Positions 9,319-18,074 of a stretch of DNA of 55,382 nucleotides are shown piece by piece; the first letter of the stretch is position 1; each line of letters starts with the position of its first letter. The notes below the pieces were generated by a model. That model ran no database searches. It was given only the letters and a program-made list of their open reading frames with translations, and was not told the origin of the DNA. Source of the stretch: Onthomorpha sp937906975 (GTDB lineage: Bacteria; Bacteroidota; Bacteroidia; Bacteroidales; P3); the NCBI GenBank assembly GCA_045614605.1, contig JAZLDH010000011.1, positions 1 to 55,382 of the forward strand, read 5' to 3'. The position numbers and the translations under genes are program-made.

Positions 9319-9825
9319 ATGAAGTTTTACAAAACAATAATATTCTTAGGACTGATAGAGATTCTTGTGAGTTGTGTAGGAGGATACTCGTTCACAGGAG
9401 CCTCTATTGCGCCTGAGGTAAAAACCTACCAAGTAGAAGCATTTCAAAATCGTGCAAGCATAGTACAAGCTACGCTTGCGAGCGATTTAACCAACGATTT
9501 AGTAAACAAAATCAACTCATCTACCTCCTTAGAACAAGTAAATGCCAATGCAGATGTAAGTTTTCAAGGAACGATTACAGGCTATAGCATTACTCCAACC
9601 TCAATAGGAGCAAACGACAGAGCAGCAAAAAACCGCTTAACCATAACAATTAGGATTACTTTCGTAAACAACAAAAATCCAAAAGGGAATTATCAAACCC
9701 AATTCTCACGTTTTCGTGATTATGACAGTAACTTCTCTCTTTCAGAAGTAGAAGAAAGCCTCATAAACGAAATAAGCGAAGAATTAGTAGAAGACATATT
9801 CAACAAATCATTTGTAAACTGGTAA
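9319..9825 (+). CDS. lptE: LptE-like LPS-assembly lipoprotein
   Basis: 168 aa. A short hydrophobic leader ends in a lipobox (ILVSC, Cys about 19), followed by GGYSFTGASIAPEVKTYQVEAFQNRA, the typical opening of Bacteroidota LptE. The remainder has the alternating pattern of the family (FQGTITGYSITPTSI...NRLTITIRITF) and a helical end. Expected role: outer-membrane lipoprotein plug of the LptD barrel that delivers LPS to the surface. Lies 3 bases after the T9SS cargo gene and 1 before the DUF2723 gene. The symbol rests on family resemblance. Confidence 0.85.
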   Translation: MKFYKTIIFLGLIEILVSCVGGYSFTGASIAPEVKTYQVEAFQNRASIVQATLASDLTNDLVNKINSSTSLEQVNANADVSFQGTITGYSITPTSIGANDRAAKNRLTITIRITFVNNKNPKGNYQTQFSRFRDYDSNFSLSEVEESLINEISEELVEDIFNKSFVNW

Positions 9826-9826
9826 A

Positions 9827-12793
9827 ATGCAAAACAAAAAAGTTGTCAATATTATCGGTTGGATAATAGCAACACTCACCACACTACTTTATCTCTTTAC
9901 CCAATACCCAACAATATCATTTTGGGATAGTGCAGAGTTTGCAACAGTTGCCTCAACTCTTCAAATTCCACACCCACCAGGAGCACCATTTTTTCAACTC
10001 TTAGGAGCACTTTTACCAATCAAAGTATTATCCCCATTATTTAGCGGATTAAGCGTAATGATGCTTTACCATATTTGCGTTTATCTCTTATCTCGCTTTT
10101 CGCAAATGTATCCGGGAATAATAGCCAGCTCCATAATAGGAGCATTAACCTTTGCAATATTAGATTCACAATGGTTTTGCGCAAACGAAACAGACGTTTA
10201 CCCACTTTCACTCTTGCTTAGCCTACTTTCAATTTGGCTAACAATAAGATGGAGCCAAACACACAAAATAAACAACCTCATATTACTCTGTCTAATCTTA
10301 GGACTTTCCCTTTGCGTTCACCAACTCACACTACTTTCTCTACCTGCAATGTGTTTAATCATTTATTTTGACAAACGCCACACCACATTCAAAGGAGCAT
10401 TACTTTACCTTCTAATCTCCTTTCTTCTAATTATTTTCATACAACTACTATTACCAACCTTTTTAATATGGATATTATCAGAATACGCAATACTTAAAAC
10501 AATAATTTTTTTACTTATACTTGCCTTTCTAATATTTCTTGCCTACAAAAAAAGAAAACCAATTCTATTATACATAACCTTAGGACTAATCTTTATCCTC
10601 ATAGGACTAAGCACGTACCTCATTATTCCAATACGTGCAAATGCACTTGTGCCTCTAAACCAATACAACCCAAGCACCGCAAAACAATTCAAAAATTATT
10701 ACAATAGAGAAAACTTTACGAAAGCCCCTCTTTTTTATGGGCAATATTACACAGCCCTTCCGCCAGAAAGATTTGAAACCACCGAAAACGGACAACTAAA
10801 ACCCGTATTTGCCAAAGAACAAAAAACAATTTTCCCAAGAATGTGGAACTATGAAAACATATCTTACGAAAATGGTTACATCGAATGGGTAGGACAAGCA
10901 GAGGAAAGCGTAATAATAAACGGCGAGCAACGACTAAAACCTTCCTTTAAGCAAAACCTACAATTCTTTTTCTCCTATCAATTAAATTATATGTACTTCC
11001 GCTATTTGTTAAACAACTTTTCGGGGAAAGTAAACGACATACAAGGCTATGGAGACTATAAAAACTCACAATGGACCACGGGAATAAAATACGTAGAAGA
11101 CAAAATGAGTATCAATTCCCAAACCCTAAACCCACAAGCCAAAAAAGGACACAATATTTACTATGCAATACCACTTTTATTAATAATAATAGGTTTATTC
11201 TCTCACCTAAAAAAAGACTCAAAATACTTTCTTGTTAATTTAGTTCTCTTTTTCTTTACTTCCATTGCCCTTGTGCTTTATCTAAACCAAGCAGCCTATC
11301 AACCAAGAGAAAGAGATTATGTTTATTTACTTTCCTTTGCCTCACTAATCCTTTGGCTTACCATAGGAATATTCTCAATTTCTCAAACCATTGCCAACAT
11401 TCTAAGACTAAGACGCCCAATCTTTATAACACCTCTTTTCGCTGCATTACCAATCTATATGTTTGCAGAAAACTTTGACGACCACAATCACGCAGGTCAA
11501 TACACTGCAAGAAATTTTGCCGTTTCCATGCTTGAGAGTTGCGAAAAAGACGCAATCCTTTTTGTCAATGGCGACAACGACACCTTCCCTTTGTGGTATG
11601 TTCAAAACGTTGAAGGAATCCGCACCGATGTTAGAGTAATCAATCTTCAACTTCTAAATGACGACTCAAACATAAAACAACTCTATCAAAAACAATATGA
11701 CTCCTCTCCAATAGAAACCAACCTCACACCAAAGCAATATCAAAACCAATACACATACAACCAAATTTTTCCAAGCTTTGAAAGAGAAAATCTCTCCAAG
11801 GCAATAAAAGATTCCTACACCTTCACCGACACACTCTTTGGTCAAAAAATACATATACTTAACACCAATAAATACTACCTTAAAAAAGACAACGATTCTC
11901 TACATTGGCAATACAACGCCTTAGAAATAGGCAAAGCAACCTTTGTAGCCTTAGACATAATAGCCGCAAACATAGAAAAACGTCCTATATACTTTTCAGC
12001 ATACTCGATTGATGATTTCTTTGGCTTAGAAAAATATCTTCAATTAGAAGGTTTTGCCTACAAACTTGAAGGGAAGCCTGTTGCAAATCAAGAAATCATA
12101 GCCCTAAAAGCAGGCGGAATAAACGAAGAAAAGATGTATGAGAATTTTGTTCTCAAATTCCAATGGCAAAACTTCAATAAACCAAATCTTTACTACAACG
12201 AAACAGAACGAGAATTTGTAAAACAATACTATGACAATTCAATCTGTTTGGCATACAAGCTTTTGCAAACTAACAAAGCGGACAAAGCACTCATTGTCTG
12301 CAATTCGCTCTCAGAAAAACTACCTTTCTCACTTCATTACTATCCCGAAGCAACAGCAGACTTAGCAATAATTTACGCTCTTTTGGGAGAAGAGGAGAAA
12401 TCCGAAGAATACATACACTTAGCCACAGAACAATTCTCGCAAATTATGCGACAATACTTCACACTCAACACCTCGCAACAAGCACAAGACAGAATACGCC
12501 TACAAAGATTAGAAAACAATTGGTATCGCTTGCTTTTGCAAAGTCAAGACTGGGGATTGGAGCACATACGCATACATCTTGCCGACCAATATTTTACAAT
12601 GATAAACCAATACTTGCAAATCACTCTACGACAATTCGATAGAATGAAAGAAAATCCAGAATATTATTTGCAAGAAATGCAAAATATCATTTCACAACTG
12701 CAAAATATCTACTCCCTTGCTCAAGATTATGAAGAAAGCTTAACGCCTCTCCCAGAGTATCTTATGGAGTACTTTAAAAACTCTAAGGAATAA
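9827..12793 (+). CDS. DUF2723 membrane protein (PMT/TMEM260-like)
   Basis: 988 aa. The N-terminal half has about a dozen membrane spans; the family hallmark is near the start (TISFWDSAEFATVASTLQIPHPPGAPFFQLLG). Acidic DSAEF in the first periplasmic loop is comparable to the catalytic acid of GT-C mannosyltransferases. The C-terminal half (about 560 on) is soluble: NGDNDTFPLWYVQNVEGIRTDVRVINLQLL, another DUF2723 landmark, then a helical TPR-like tail (740-980). DUF2723 proteins are thought to be protein O-glycosyltransferases, common in Bacteroidota. Last gene of the recQ-aroB run. Confidence 0.85.
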   Translation: MQNKKVVNIIGWIIATLTTLLYLFTQYPTISFWDSAEFATVASTLQIPHPPGAPFFQLLGALLPIKVLSPLFSGLSVMMLYHICVYLLSRFSQMYPGIIASSIIGALTFAILDSQWFCANETDVYPLSLLLSLLSIWLTIRWSQTHKINNLILLCLILGLSLCVHQLTLLSLPAMCLIIYFDKRHTTFKGALLYLLISFLLIIFIQLLLPTFLIWILSEYAILKTIIFLLILAFLIFLAYKKRKPILLYITLGLIFILIGLSTYLIIPIRANALVPLNQYNPSTAKQFKNYYNRENFTKAPLFYGQYYTALPPERFETTENGQLKPVFAKEQKTIFPRMWNYENISYENGYIEWVGQAEESVIINGEQRLKPSFKQNLQFFFSYQLNYMYFRYLLNNFSGKVNDIQGYGDYKNSQWTTGIKYVEDKMSINSQTLNPQAKKGHNIYYAIPLLLIIIGLFSHLKKDSKYFLVNLVLFFFTSIALVLYLNQAAYQPRERDYVYLLSFASLILWLTIGIFSISQTIANILRLRRPIFITPLFAALPIYMFAENFDDHNHAGQYTARNFAVSMLESCEKDAILFVNGDNDTFPLWYVQNVEGIRTDVRVINLQLLNDDSNIKQLYQKQYDSSPIETNLTPKQYQNQYTYNQIFPSFERENLSKAIKDSYTFTDTLFGQKIHILNTNKYYLKKDNDSLHWQYNALEIGKATFVALDIIAANIEKRPIYFSAYSIDDFFGLEKYLQLEGFAYKLEGKPVANQEIIALKAGGINEEKMYENFVLKFQWQNFNKPNLYYNETEREFVKQYYDNSICLAYKLLQTNKADKALIVCNSLSEKLPFSLHYYPEATADLAIIYALLGEEEKSEEYIHLATEQFSQIMRQYFTLNTSQQAQDRIRLQRLENNWYRLLLQSQDWGLEHIRIHLADQYFTMINQYLQITLRQFDRMKENPEYYLQEMQNIISQLQNIYSLAQDYEESLTPLPEYLMEYFKNSKE

Positions 12794-12846
12794 TTTTCTA
12801 AAGCTAAGAAAAAATTTTCTAAAGCTAAGAGATATTTTTTTAATCC
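12794..12846. repeat. 21-bp tandem duplication in a convergent terminator region
   Basis: TTTTCTAAAGCTAAGA occurs at 12794-12809 and again at 12815-12830 (period 21), followed by a T-run and CTTAG at 12846-12850. CTAAG of either copy can pair with the CTTAG, so the gap probably ends transcription of both convergent genes. Confidence 0.5.
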
Positions 12847-14046
12847 TTAGACTTTTTTTCTCAAAGCAAAAAAATAAAATTCGATTGCAAATGTTGTTAG
12901 ATAGGAAAGCGAGGCTGTGAGGGCTGCTCCTGTGATTGCATATTTTGGAATAAGGATTAGTCCACATATTATAGTAACAACCAACCCTATTAGCGAGGCG
13001 TAGGTGCTGATTTTAAAGTTTCCTTTTGCGTAAAAGTATTGTGTGAAATTGCTTGCAATGCTTAGAGGTAATATTCCTATGCTTAAAAGCCTTATTACTT
13101 GAGCTATGTTTTCAAATCCTTTACCAAAAACAAAAGAATAAAACTCTGCTGGCAACAAACTCAACACCAATAGTGCCAAAGCAGTGAATACACCATTTAT
13201 TTTACACATTTTCCAAGAAAACTCTTTGGAGGATTTTTCGTTATTGTTGTTTGAGAGTGAGCAGTATTGCACTAAGGCGAGCGAAGAGCCAAAAAGCATT
13301 ACAGCTTCGCTAAGGCTGACTGCGTTTGAGTAAATCCCTACAAGTCTTTCTCCACAATAAAAGCCTAAAATGTAGAAACAAAGCCTGTAATTCATACTTT
13401 GAGCAATGTAGCCTATTTGTTTTGTGAAGCCAAGTTTGAAAAGATTTTTAAAATCTGCCTTTAACTCTTTTGTCGATAGGAATTTTATGTTTTTGTATTC
13501 GTCTTTTAGAACAAAAACTCCATAGAATAAAGACACAATGTATGCAATAAACATTGCTGTTATAAAGTCTTCAATCTTTGTAAAGCGGTCAAAAAACCAC
13601 AAAACTAACATATAGGAAAAGCAAATAAGAGGATAGAGCAGTTTTAAGGTGTTTGCTTGTGATATTTTTTGTTTTCCAAGAAGAATGAATTGATTTATTT
13701 CGCTTATTGAGGCGAGAATTGCTATCAATACACAGATTATGGAAAGGAAAACTTCGGCTTTGATAAAGAAAATAAAGATAATTCCAGCCCCTATTGCACA
13801 TATTCCAACCCAAAGCAAGGAGGGAATTATTAAAGAATTAAAGTTTTTTCTTGGAACTAAATAAATAAGGGTAGAATTGCCTATAAGCGTAAAGCACATC
13901 AGCATAAGATTGATATTATATACCAATATTGCTTGCTCTCCTTTCGCTTCGGCTCCAAGGACTTGCGAGATTAAAATGATAATCAAAAAGCCAAGTCCTG
14001 CCGATGAGAATTTTGTGAAAATAGTATGTAGTATGTTTTTAATCAT
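12847..14046 (-). CDS. Polysaccharide flippase (MATE/Wzx superfamily)
   Basis: 399 aa, almost entirely membrane spans (about 12). It starts MIKNILHTIFTKFSSAGLGFLIIILISQVLGAEAKGEQAI, the family's first helix and loop (GAEAKGxxxL), and has GKQKISQANTLKLLYP in the middle and the usual final helices with AITGAALTASLSYL. A flippase moves lipid-linked oligosaccharide across the inner membrane. No glycosyltransferase is adjacent, so the substrate is open. Promoter TATCTTTG on the minus strand at 14070-14063. Confidence 0.8.
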   Translation of the reverse strand: MIKNILHTIFTKFSSAGLGFLIIILISQVLGAEAKGEQAILVYNINLMLMCFTLIGNSTLIYLVPRKNFNSLIIPSLLWVGICAIGAGIIFIFFIKAEVFLSIICVLIAILASISEINQFILLGKQKISQANTLKLLYPLICFSYMLVLWFFDRFTKIEDFITAMFIAYIVSLFYGVFVLKDEYKNIKFLSTKELKADFKNLFKLGFTKQIGYIAQSMNYRLCFYILGFYCGERLVGIYSNAVSLSEAVMLFGSSLALVQYCSLSNNNNEKSSKEFSWKMCKINGVFTALALLVLSLLPAEFYSFVFGKGFENIAQVIRLLSIGILPLSIASNFTQYFYAKGNFKISTYASLIGLVVTIICGLILIPKYAITGAALTASLSYLTTFAIEFYFFALRKKV

Positions 14047-14062
14047 TCTTTGAATTTGAGTG

Positions 14063-14070
14063 CAAAGATA
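14063..14070 (-). promoter_or_regulatory. -7 box of the flippase gene
   Basis: The minus strand reads TATCTTTGC here, 16 bases before the ATG at 14046. Matches TAnnTTTG. Confidence 0.7.
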
Positions 14071-14088
14071 AGAAAAAATGAATAAAAA

Positions 14089-14120
14089 TTTGGTGGTATT
14101 AAATTTTTTGTGTAGTTTTG
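14089..14120 (+). promoter_or_regulatory. tRNA-His promoter
   Basis: TTTG at 14089-14092, a 20-base spacer, then TAGTTTTG at 14113-14120; the tRNA begins 13 bases later. Full Bacteroidota -33/-7 layout. Confidence 0.8.
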
Positions 14121-14133
14121 CAAACTCAAATAC

Positions 14134-14208
14134 GGTGCGAGTAGTTCAGTTGGTTAGAATATCAGATTGTGGTCCTGAGGGTCGTGGGTTCAAATCCCAT
14201 CTCGCACC
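14134..14208 (+). tRNA. tRNA-His (GTG)
   Basis: Cloverleaf with acceptor GTGCGAG/CTCGCAC, D arm GTTCAGTTGGTTAGAAT, anticodon loop TTGTGGT (anticodon GTG) and T arm GTGGGTTCAAATCCCAT. The extra G-1 (14134) opposite C73 (14208) is the histidine identity pair. CCA is not encoded as such. The base of the anticodon stem next to the loop is an A31-C39 mismatch. Confidence 0.96.
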
Positions 14209-14222
14209 CAGAGAATTAAAAG

Positions 14223-14257
14223 AAAGGTTTTCCAAAAAAGGAGAACCTTTTTCTTTT
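14223..14257 (+). terminator. tRNA-His terminator
   Basis: Stem AAAGGTTTTCC/GGAGAACCTTT (one G-U pair), 6-base A loop, followed by TTCTTTTTTT. Rho-independent form, 15 bases after the tRNA. Confidence 0.8.
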
Positions 14258-14319
14258 TTTGTAGTTTCGCATATTTTTCTTTACTTTGCACCTTAGAAAC
14301 CTTAATACGTATTTATAAA

Positions 14320-17229
14320 ATGAAAAGAATCAAATTATTTATTACTTTTTTGCTTTGTGCAGTTCTTTCTTTGAACGTTTCTGCTCAAACATTTAAGTAT
14401 GAAAGTGTAAAAGGCGATGCTTTGAATGCAAGGATTTACACTTTGGGAAATGGACTTAAAGTTTATATGTCGGTGAATAAATCTGAGCCGAGAATACAAA
14501 CCTACATCGCTGTAAGGGTTGGAAGCAAGAATGACCCAAGTGCTACAACAGGATTGGCACATTATTTTGAGCACATGATGTTTAAAGGAAGTGAGAAGTT
14601 TGGTACAAGCGATTGGAAAAAAGAAAAAGAATACATTCAAAAGATAGAAGATTTGTATGAGGTGTATCGCAAAGAGAAAGATCCTACAAAAAGAAAAGGA
14701 TTGTATGCAGAAATAGACTCTTTGTCGTATATCGCATCGGGATTTGCTATTGCAAACGAGTATGACAAAATGATGAGTTTCATAGGCTCGCAAGGAACAA
14801 ACGCAGCAACAAGCAACGATTACACATTCTATCAAGAAGATATTCCTTCTAATCAATTAGAAAATTGGGCTAAGATTCAAGCAGACCGTTTTGCTAATCC
14901 AGTTTTGAGATTGTTTCATACAGAATTAGAAACCATTTACGAAGAAAAAAATATGTCCTTAACAAAGGATTATCGTAAAGTAAACGAAGCAATGTTGAAA
15001 GCTTTGTTCCCAAATCACCCTTACGGACAACAAACAACCTTAGGAGAGGCAGAACATTTGCGTAATCCAAGTTTGAAAAACATTAGAGAATTTCACGCTC
15101 AATACTACGTACCAAACAATTACTGTATTGCAATGAGTGGAGACTTTGATCCTGATCAAGCAATCAAAATAATTGATAAGTATTTCGGCGGATTGAAGGC
15201 TGTTGAGTTACCAAAATTTGAAATTAAACCAGAAAAAGAAATCACAAAAGTAAAAGAAATAGAAGTTAAAGGTTTAGAAGCAGAATATATTACCATAGCT
15301 TATAGAATCAATGCAGGCTCTACTTCTAAGGAAGCAATGATGGCAGAATTGATTGATATGATTTTAAACAATGGTTACACAGGATTGATTGACAAAAACG
15401 TTAATCAAAAACAATTATGCCAAAGAGCAAACAGCGGAGTTTATGGATTGAACGACTATACTGCCTTTATACTTAGAGCATACCCAACAAAGGGACAAAA
15501 CCTTGATGAGTTAAAAAGCATTTTACTTCAACAAATAGATATTTTAAAGACAGGAAATTGGGACGAAGCTATTTTACAAGCAGGAATCAATAATATGAAA
15601 TTCCGTGAAATACGTTCCTTAGAGTCAAACTCAGCAAGAGCAATGAAAATGGCGATGAGCTATTTATCAAATGTTGATTGGGAAGATGAGGTTAATTACA
15701 TAGATAATCTTTCTCAAATAACAAAAGATGATATTGTAGCTTTTGCAAACCAAATCTTTAAATCAAATAACTATGTTGTTATAAAGAAACTAAAAGACGA
15801 ACCAGAAACAGTTGCAAAGGTAGAAAAACCAGCAATAACTCCTATTCAAATCAACCGTAGTGCAGAAAGTGATTTCTTTAAAAAGGTAAAAGCTACAAAA
15901 GTTGAAGAAATAAAACCTCAATTTGTAGATTACAAAAAGGATATGAGCATAAAGAAAATGCAAAACGGCACAGAAATCCTTTATGTTAAAAACAACGACA
16001 ACACACGTTATAGTTTAAGCTTCCGTTACGAAGTAGGAACATGGGAAAACAAGTATTTAGGATTATTAAGCTACTATCAAGATTTCCTATATACACCATT
16101 TATGAATCAACAACAAATAAAAGAAAAACTATACAACATAGCTACTACATTTAGAATAAGCACAAGCGGAGACGAAACAGTAGTTACAATCGAGGGATTA
16201 ACAGAAAATCTTTTAGAAGCCTTAGATATAGTTGATGGAATATTGACAAATCCTTGTCTTGACGAGCAAGCATTAGACAATATAAAACAAAAATTATTGA
16301 AAGAAAGAGCAGAAGCAAAGAGTGCACAACAACAATGTTTCTCTCGTTTATCTTCTTATGCCCTTTACGGAAAGAAAAATGCACATCGTACACTTTTGAG
16401 CGATAAAGAAATAGAAAAACTTTCTGCAAAACAACTTTGTGAGCAAATAAAAGACTTAAAACTTTACAAAGAACAAATAACCTACTACGGAGACTTAAAC
16501 ATAGATGCAGTAGAAGACTATTTATTCCGTCATCACCGCATGAGCGAAAAGCCAAGCAAAAAAGCAGATACAAAACCTTCTGAAAAACAAAAAATAAGCA
16601 AAAACAAAGTTTATTTTGTCAATTACCCAGCAAATCAATCCTATTGTAGAATGTTCATTGTTGGCGATAAATATAACGAAGACCAAAGAGCCGTTGTAGC
16701 AATGTACAATGAATATTTCGGAGGTAGCATGAACAGTATCGTTTTCCAAGAAATGAGAGAAAAACGCTCGCTTGCATACCAAGCATCTTCACGTTACTTG
16801 ATGGGATATGACAAGAATGACAAAAATTATAACCTTGCTCACATCGCAACTCAAAACGATAAAGTAGTAGAAGCCTTTGATGCTTTCAACTCATTGTTAG
16901 ATTATATGCCTATTGCAGAAAATAACTTTGAGCTTGCAAAACAATCGCTTTTGAAATCAATAGCAACAAACCGTACAACAAAACAAGGAATTATTTCTTC
17001 TTACCTTAACGACAAAATGTACGGAAGAGCAGACAACAGTATGAAGAAATACTACGAAGCATTACAAAAAATCACTTTTGATGACATAAAAGCATTTAGC
17101 GAAACAAAGCTTAAAGGTCAAAAAAGAGTGTATGTAATCCTTGGAAGCAAAGAACAAATAGACTTTGAAGCCTTAAAGAAATTCGGAGACATAGAAGAAT
17201 TAACCTTAGAAGAGATATTCGGATACTAA
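14320..17229 (+). CDS. Periplasmic M16 zinc metallopeptidase (pitrilysin/insulinase family)
   Basis: 969 aa, signal peptide to about residue 22 (FLLCAVLSLNVSAQ). Two M16 halves in one chain. The N-terminal one has the inverted zinc motif HYFEH (81-85) with the distal Glu in ELETIYEEKNMS, so it should be active. The C-terminal half (about 530-969) lacks HxxEH but keeps the MREKRSLAYQASSRY substrate-side motif, as in the two-domain family. Probably degrades peptides in the periplasm. Monocistronic; a near-consensus -7 box (TTACTTTG, 14281-14288) lies 31 bases upstream of the start. Confidence 0.93.
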   Translation: MKRIKLFITFLLCAVLSLNVSAQTFKYESVKGDALNARIYTLGNGLKVYMSVNKSEPRIQTYIAVRVGSKNDPSATTGLAHYFEHMMFKGSEKFGTSDWKKEKEYIQKIEDLYEVYRKEKDPTKRKGLYAEIDSLSYIASGFAIANEYDKMMSFIGSQGTNAATSNDYTFYQEDIPSNQLENWAKIQADRFANPVLRLFHTELETIYEEKNMSLTKDYRKVNEAMLKALFPNHPYGQQTTLGEAEHLRNPSLKNIREFHAQYYVPNNYCIAMSGDFDPDQAIKIIDKYFGGLKAVELPKFEIKPEKEITKVKEIEVKGLEAEYITIAYRINAGSTSKEAMMAELIDMILNNGYTGLIDKNVNQKQLCQRANSGVYGLNDYTAFILRAYPTKGQNLDELKSILLQQIDILKTGNWDEAILQAGINNMKFREIRSLESNSARAMKMAMSYLSNVDWEDEVNYIDNLSQITKDDIVAFANQIFKSNNYVVIKKLKDEPETVAKVEKPAITPIQINRSAESDFFKKVKATKVEEIKPQFVDYKKDMSIKKMQNGTEILYVKNNDNTRYSLSFRYEVGTWENKYLGLLSYYQDFLYTPFMNQQQIKEKLYNIATTFRISTSGDETVVTIEGLTENLLEALDIVDGILTNPCLDEQALDNIKQKLLKERAEAKSAQQQCFSRLSSYALYGKKNAHRTLLSDKEIEKLSAKQLCEQIKDLKLYKEQITYYGDLNIDAVEDYLFRHHRMSEKPSKKADTKPSEKQKISKNKVYFVNYPANQSYCRMFIVGDKYNEDQRAVVAMYNEYFGGSMNSIVFQEMREKRSLAYQASSRYLMGYDKNDKNYNLAHIATQNDKVVEAFDAFNSLLDYMPIAENNFELAKQSLLKSIATNRTTKQGIISSYLNDKMYGRADNSMKKYYEALQKITFDDIKAFSETKLKGQKRVYVILGSKEQIDFEALKKFGDIEELTLEEIFGY

Positions 17230-17271
17230 ATCGTTGATAAAAGCAAAAATAAAATAGTTTTGCTAAGCGTT

Positions 17272-17359
17272 AAGCCCAAATGCTTGCAATATTTTCGGAT
17301 AAGAAACCCTCACTCCAAAATATTGCAAGCATTTTCTTTAACTAAAAATCACTAAATCA
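17272..17359. repeat. Dispersed intergenic element, copy 1
   Basis: AAGCCCAAAT at 17272-17281 and TAAAAATCACTAAATCA at 17343-17359. The same two words occur at exactly the same distance (66 bases between their anchors) at 39885-39972. The interior is poorly conserved: in this copy it carries the 18-bp inverted repeat. Confidence 0.5.
17278..17334. repeat. 18-bp perfect inverted repeat, 21-base loop
   Basis: AAATGCTTGCAATATTTT (17278-17295) and its exact complement (17317-17334), followed by TCTTTA. Placed 48 bases after the M16 stop, it could act as its terminator, although the stem is longer and the T-run poorer than the other terminators here. Confidence 0.75.
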
Positions 17360-17529
17360 AACACTTGATTTCTTAAAACCATAAAAACACTAAATTTTTC
17401 TTTGATTTAGCCGATTTTTTCGCTGATTTTCTCCCAAAATTTCTTTGTTTTTTAGAGAAATTTCTTTGAAAAAATTATTTTTTTCTTTGCTTTTTTTCGT
17501 TTTTTCTTTGAATTATTTTCCCAAAGCCT

Positions 17530-17565
17530 AAATTGACAAAAATCAACCTTGATTTTTGTCAATTT
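17530..17565. repeat. 17-bp perfect palindrome with 2-base centre
   Basis: AAATTGACAAAAATCAA, CC, then the exact complement. As RNA it would be a tight hairpin; as DNA it could be a cruciform or operator. Runs into TTTTTCG on the right. Confidence 0.75.
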
Positions 17566-17735
17566 TTCGCAAAAAATTTCACAAAAATCCCAAAATGAAA
17601 TTTCTGCAAAATAAAGGTTTTTGCCTGTAAGTTTTGAGTTATGAAATTAAGAGTTTGTATAATGCTTTTTTGTGCTTTTAAAAAATTGTTATACACTTGT
17701 TTGCAATTTATTAACCTTTAAAAAGGATAGTAAAA

Positions 17736-17951
17736 ATGAATAAAATAAAGATTTTTAGTTTGATTGTGGTATTTACTTCGTTATTTGTGGGATTTGAAAA
17801 ATTGAATGCACAAGATGTAAGTAAGTTTAAATGCCTTAAAACCTTGGAGGGACATTTAGGAGAAGTATTGTCTGTATCATATAGTCCCGATGGTACAAAA
17901 ATTGTCAGCGGTTCAGATGATACAACCATTAAGATATGGGGAGAGGAATAG
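17736..17951 (+). CDS. Small secreted protein with a single WD40 repeat
   Basis: 71 aa. Residues 1-25 are a signal peptide (ending KLNAQ). Residues 33-69 are one WD40 blade: CLKTLEGHLGEVLSVSYSPDG, SGSDDTTIKIWGEE, with the GH and SPDG hallmarks, but WG replaces the final WD and the chain stops right after. A propeller needs several blades, so this is either a remnant of a longer repeat protein or a self-assembling blade. The frame is clean and the gene has its own strong terminator at 17974-18020, so it is probably transcribed. Confidence 0.7.
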   Translation: MNKIKIFSLIVVFTSLFVGFEKLNAQDVSKFKCLKTLEGHLGEVLSVSYSPDGTKIVSGSDDTTIKIWGEE

Positions 17952-17973
17952 GGATTGATTTTATAATATAAAG

Positions 17974-18020
17974 AAAAACGCTCGTGAGTCTTTGTTTTAT
18001 TTTGACAAACGAGCGTTTTT
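17974..18020 (+). terminator. Terminator after the WD40 gene
   Basis: AAAAACGCTCGT (17974-17985) pairs perfectly with ACGAGCGTTTTT (18009-18020), followed by TTGTTTTTTT. GC-containing 12-bp stem, 22 bases after the stop. Confidence 0.85.
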
Positions 18021-18062
18021 TTGTTTTTTTTCGTTTTGTTTTGTGTAGCGATTACTTTTCTT

Positions 18063-18070
18063 TATCTTTG
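18063..18070 (+). promoter_or_regulatory. -7 box directly before the cyclo-ligase ATG
   Basis: TATCTTTG ends 4 bases before ATG 18075. With the usual 5-8 base distance to the transcription start, the mRNA would begin at or within the start codon. Confidence 0.65.
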
Positions 18071-18074
18071 CAAA

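Larger units (their letters stand above)
17230..17735. other. 506-base gene-free AT-rich region
   Basis: No believable reading frame. It holds an 18-bp inverted repeat (17278-17334), a sequence shared with 39885-39972 (see repeats), T-rich stretches containing CTTTG words, and a 17-bp near-palindrome (17530-17565). A candidate promoter for the WD40 gene is not obvious. Confidence 0.7.

Noticed and set aside
14078..14296. 72-codon frame over tRNA-His
   Set aside because: It reads through the tRNA and its terminator.
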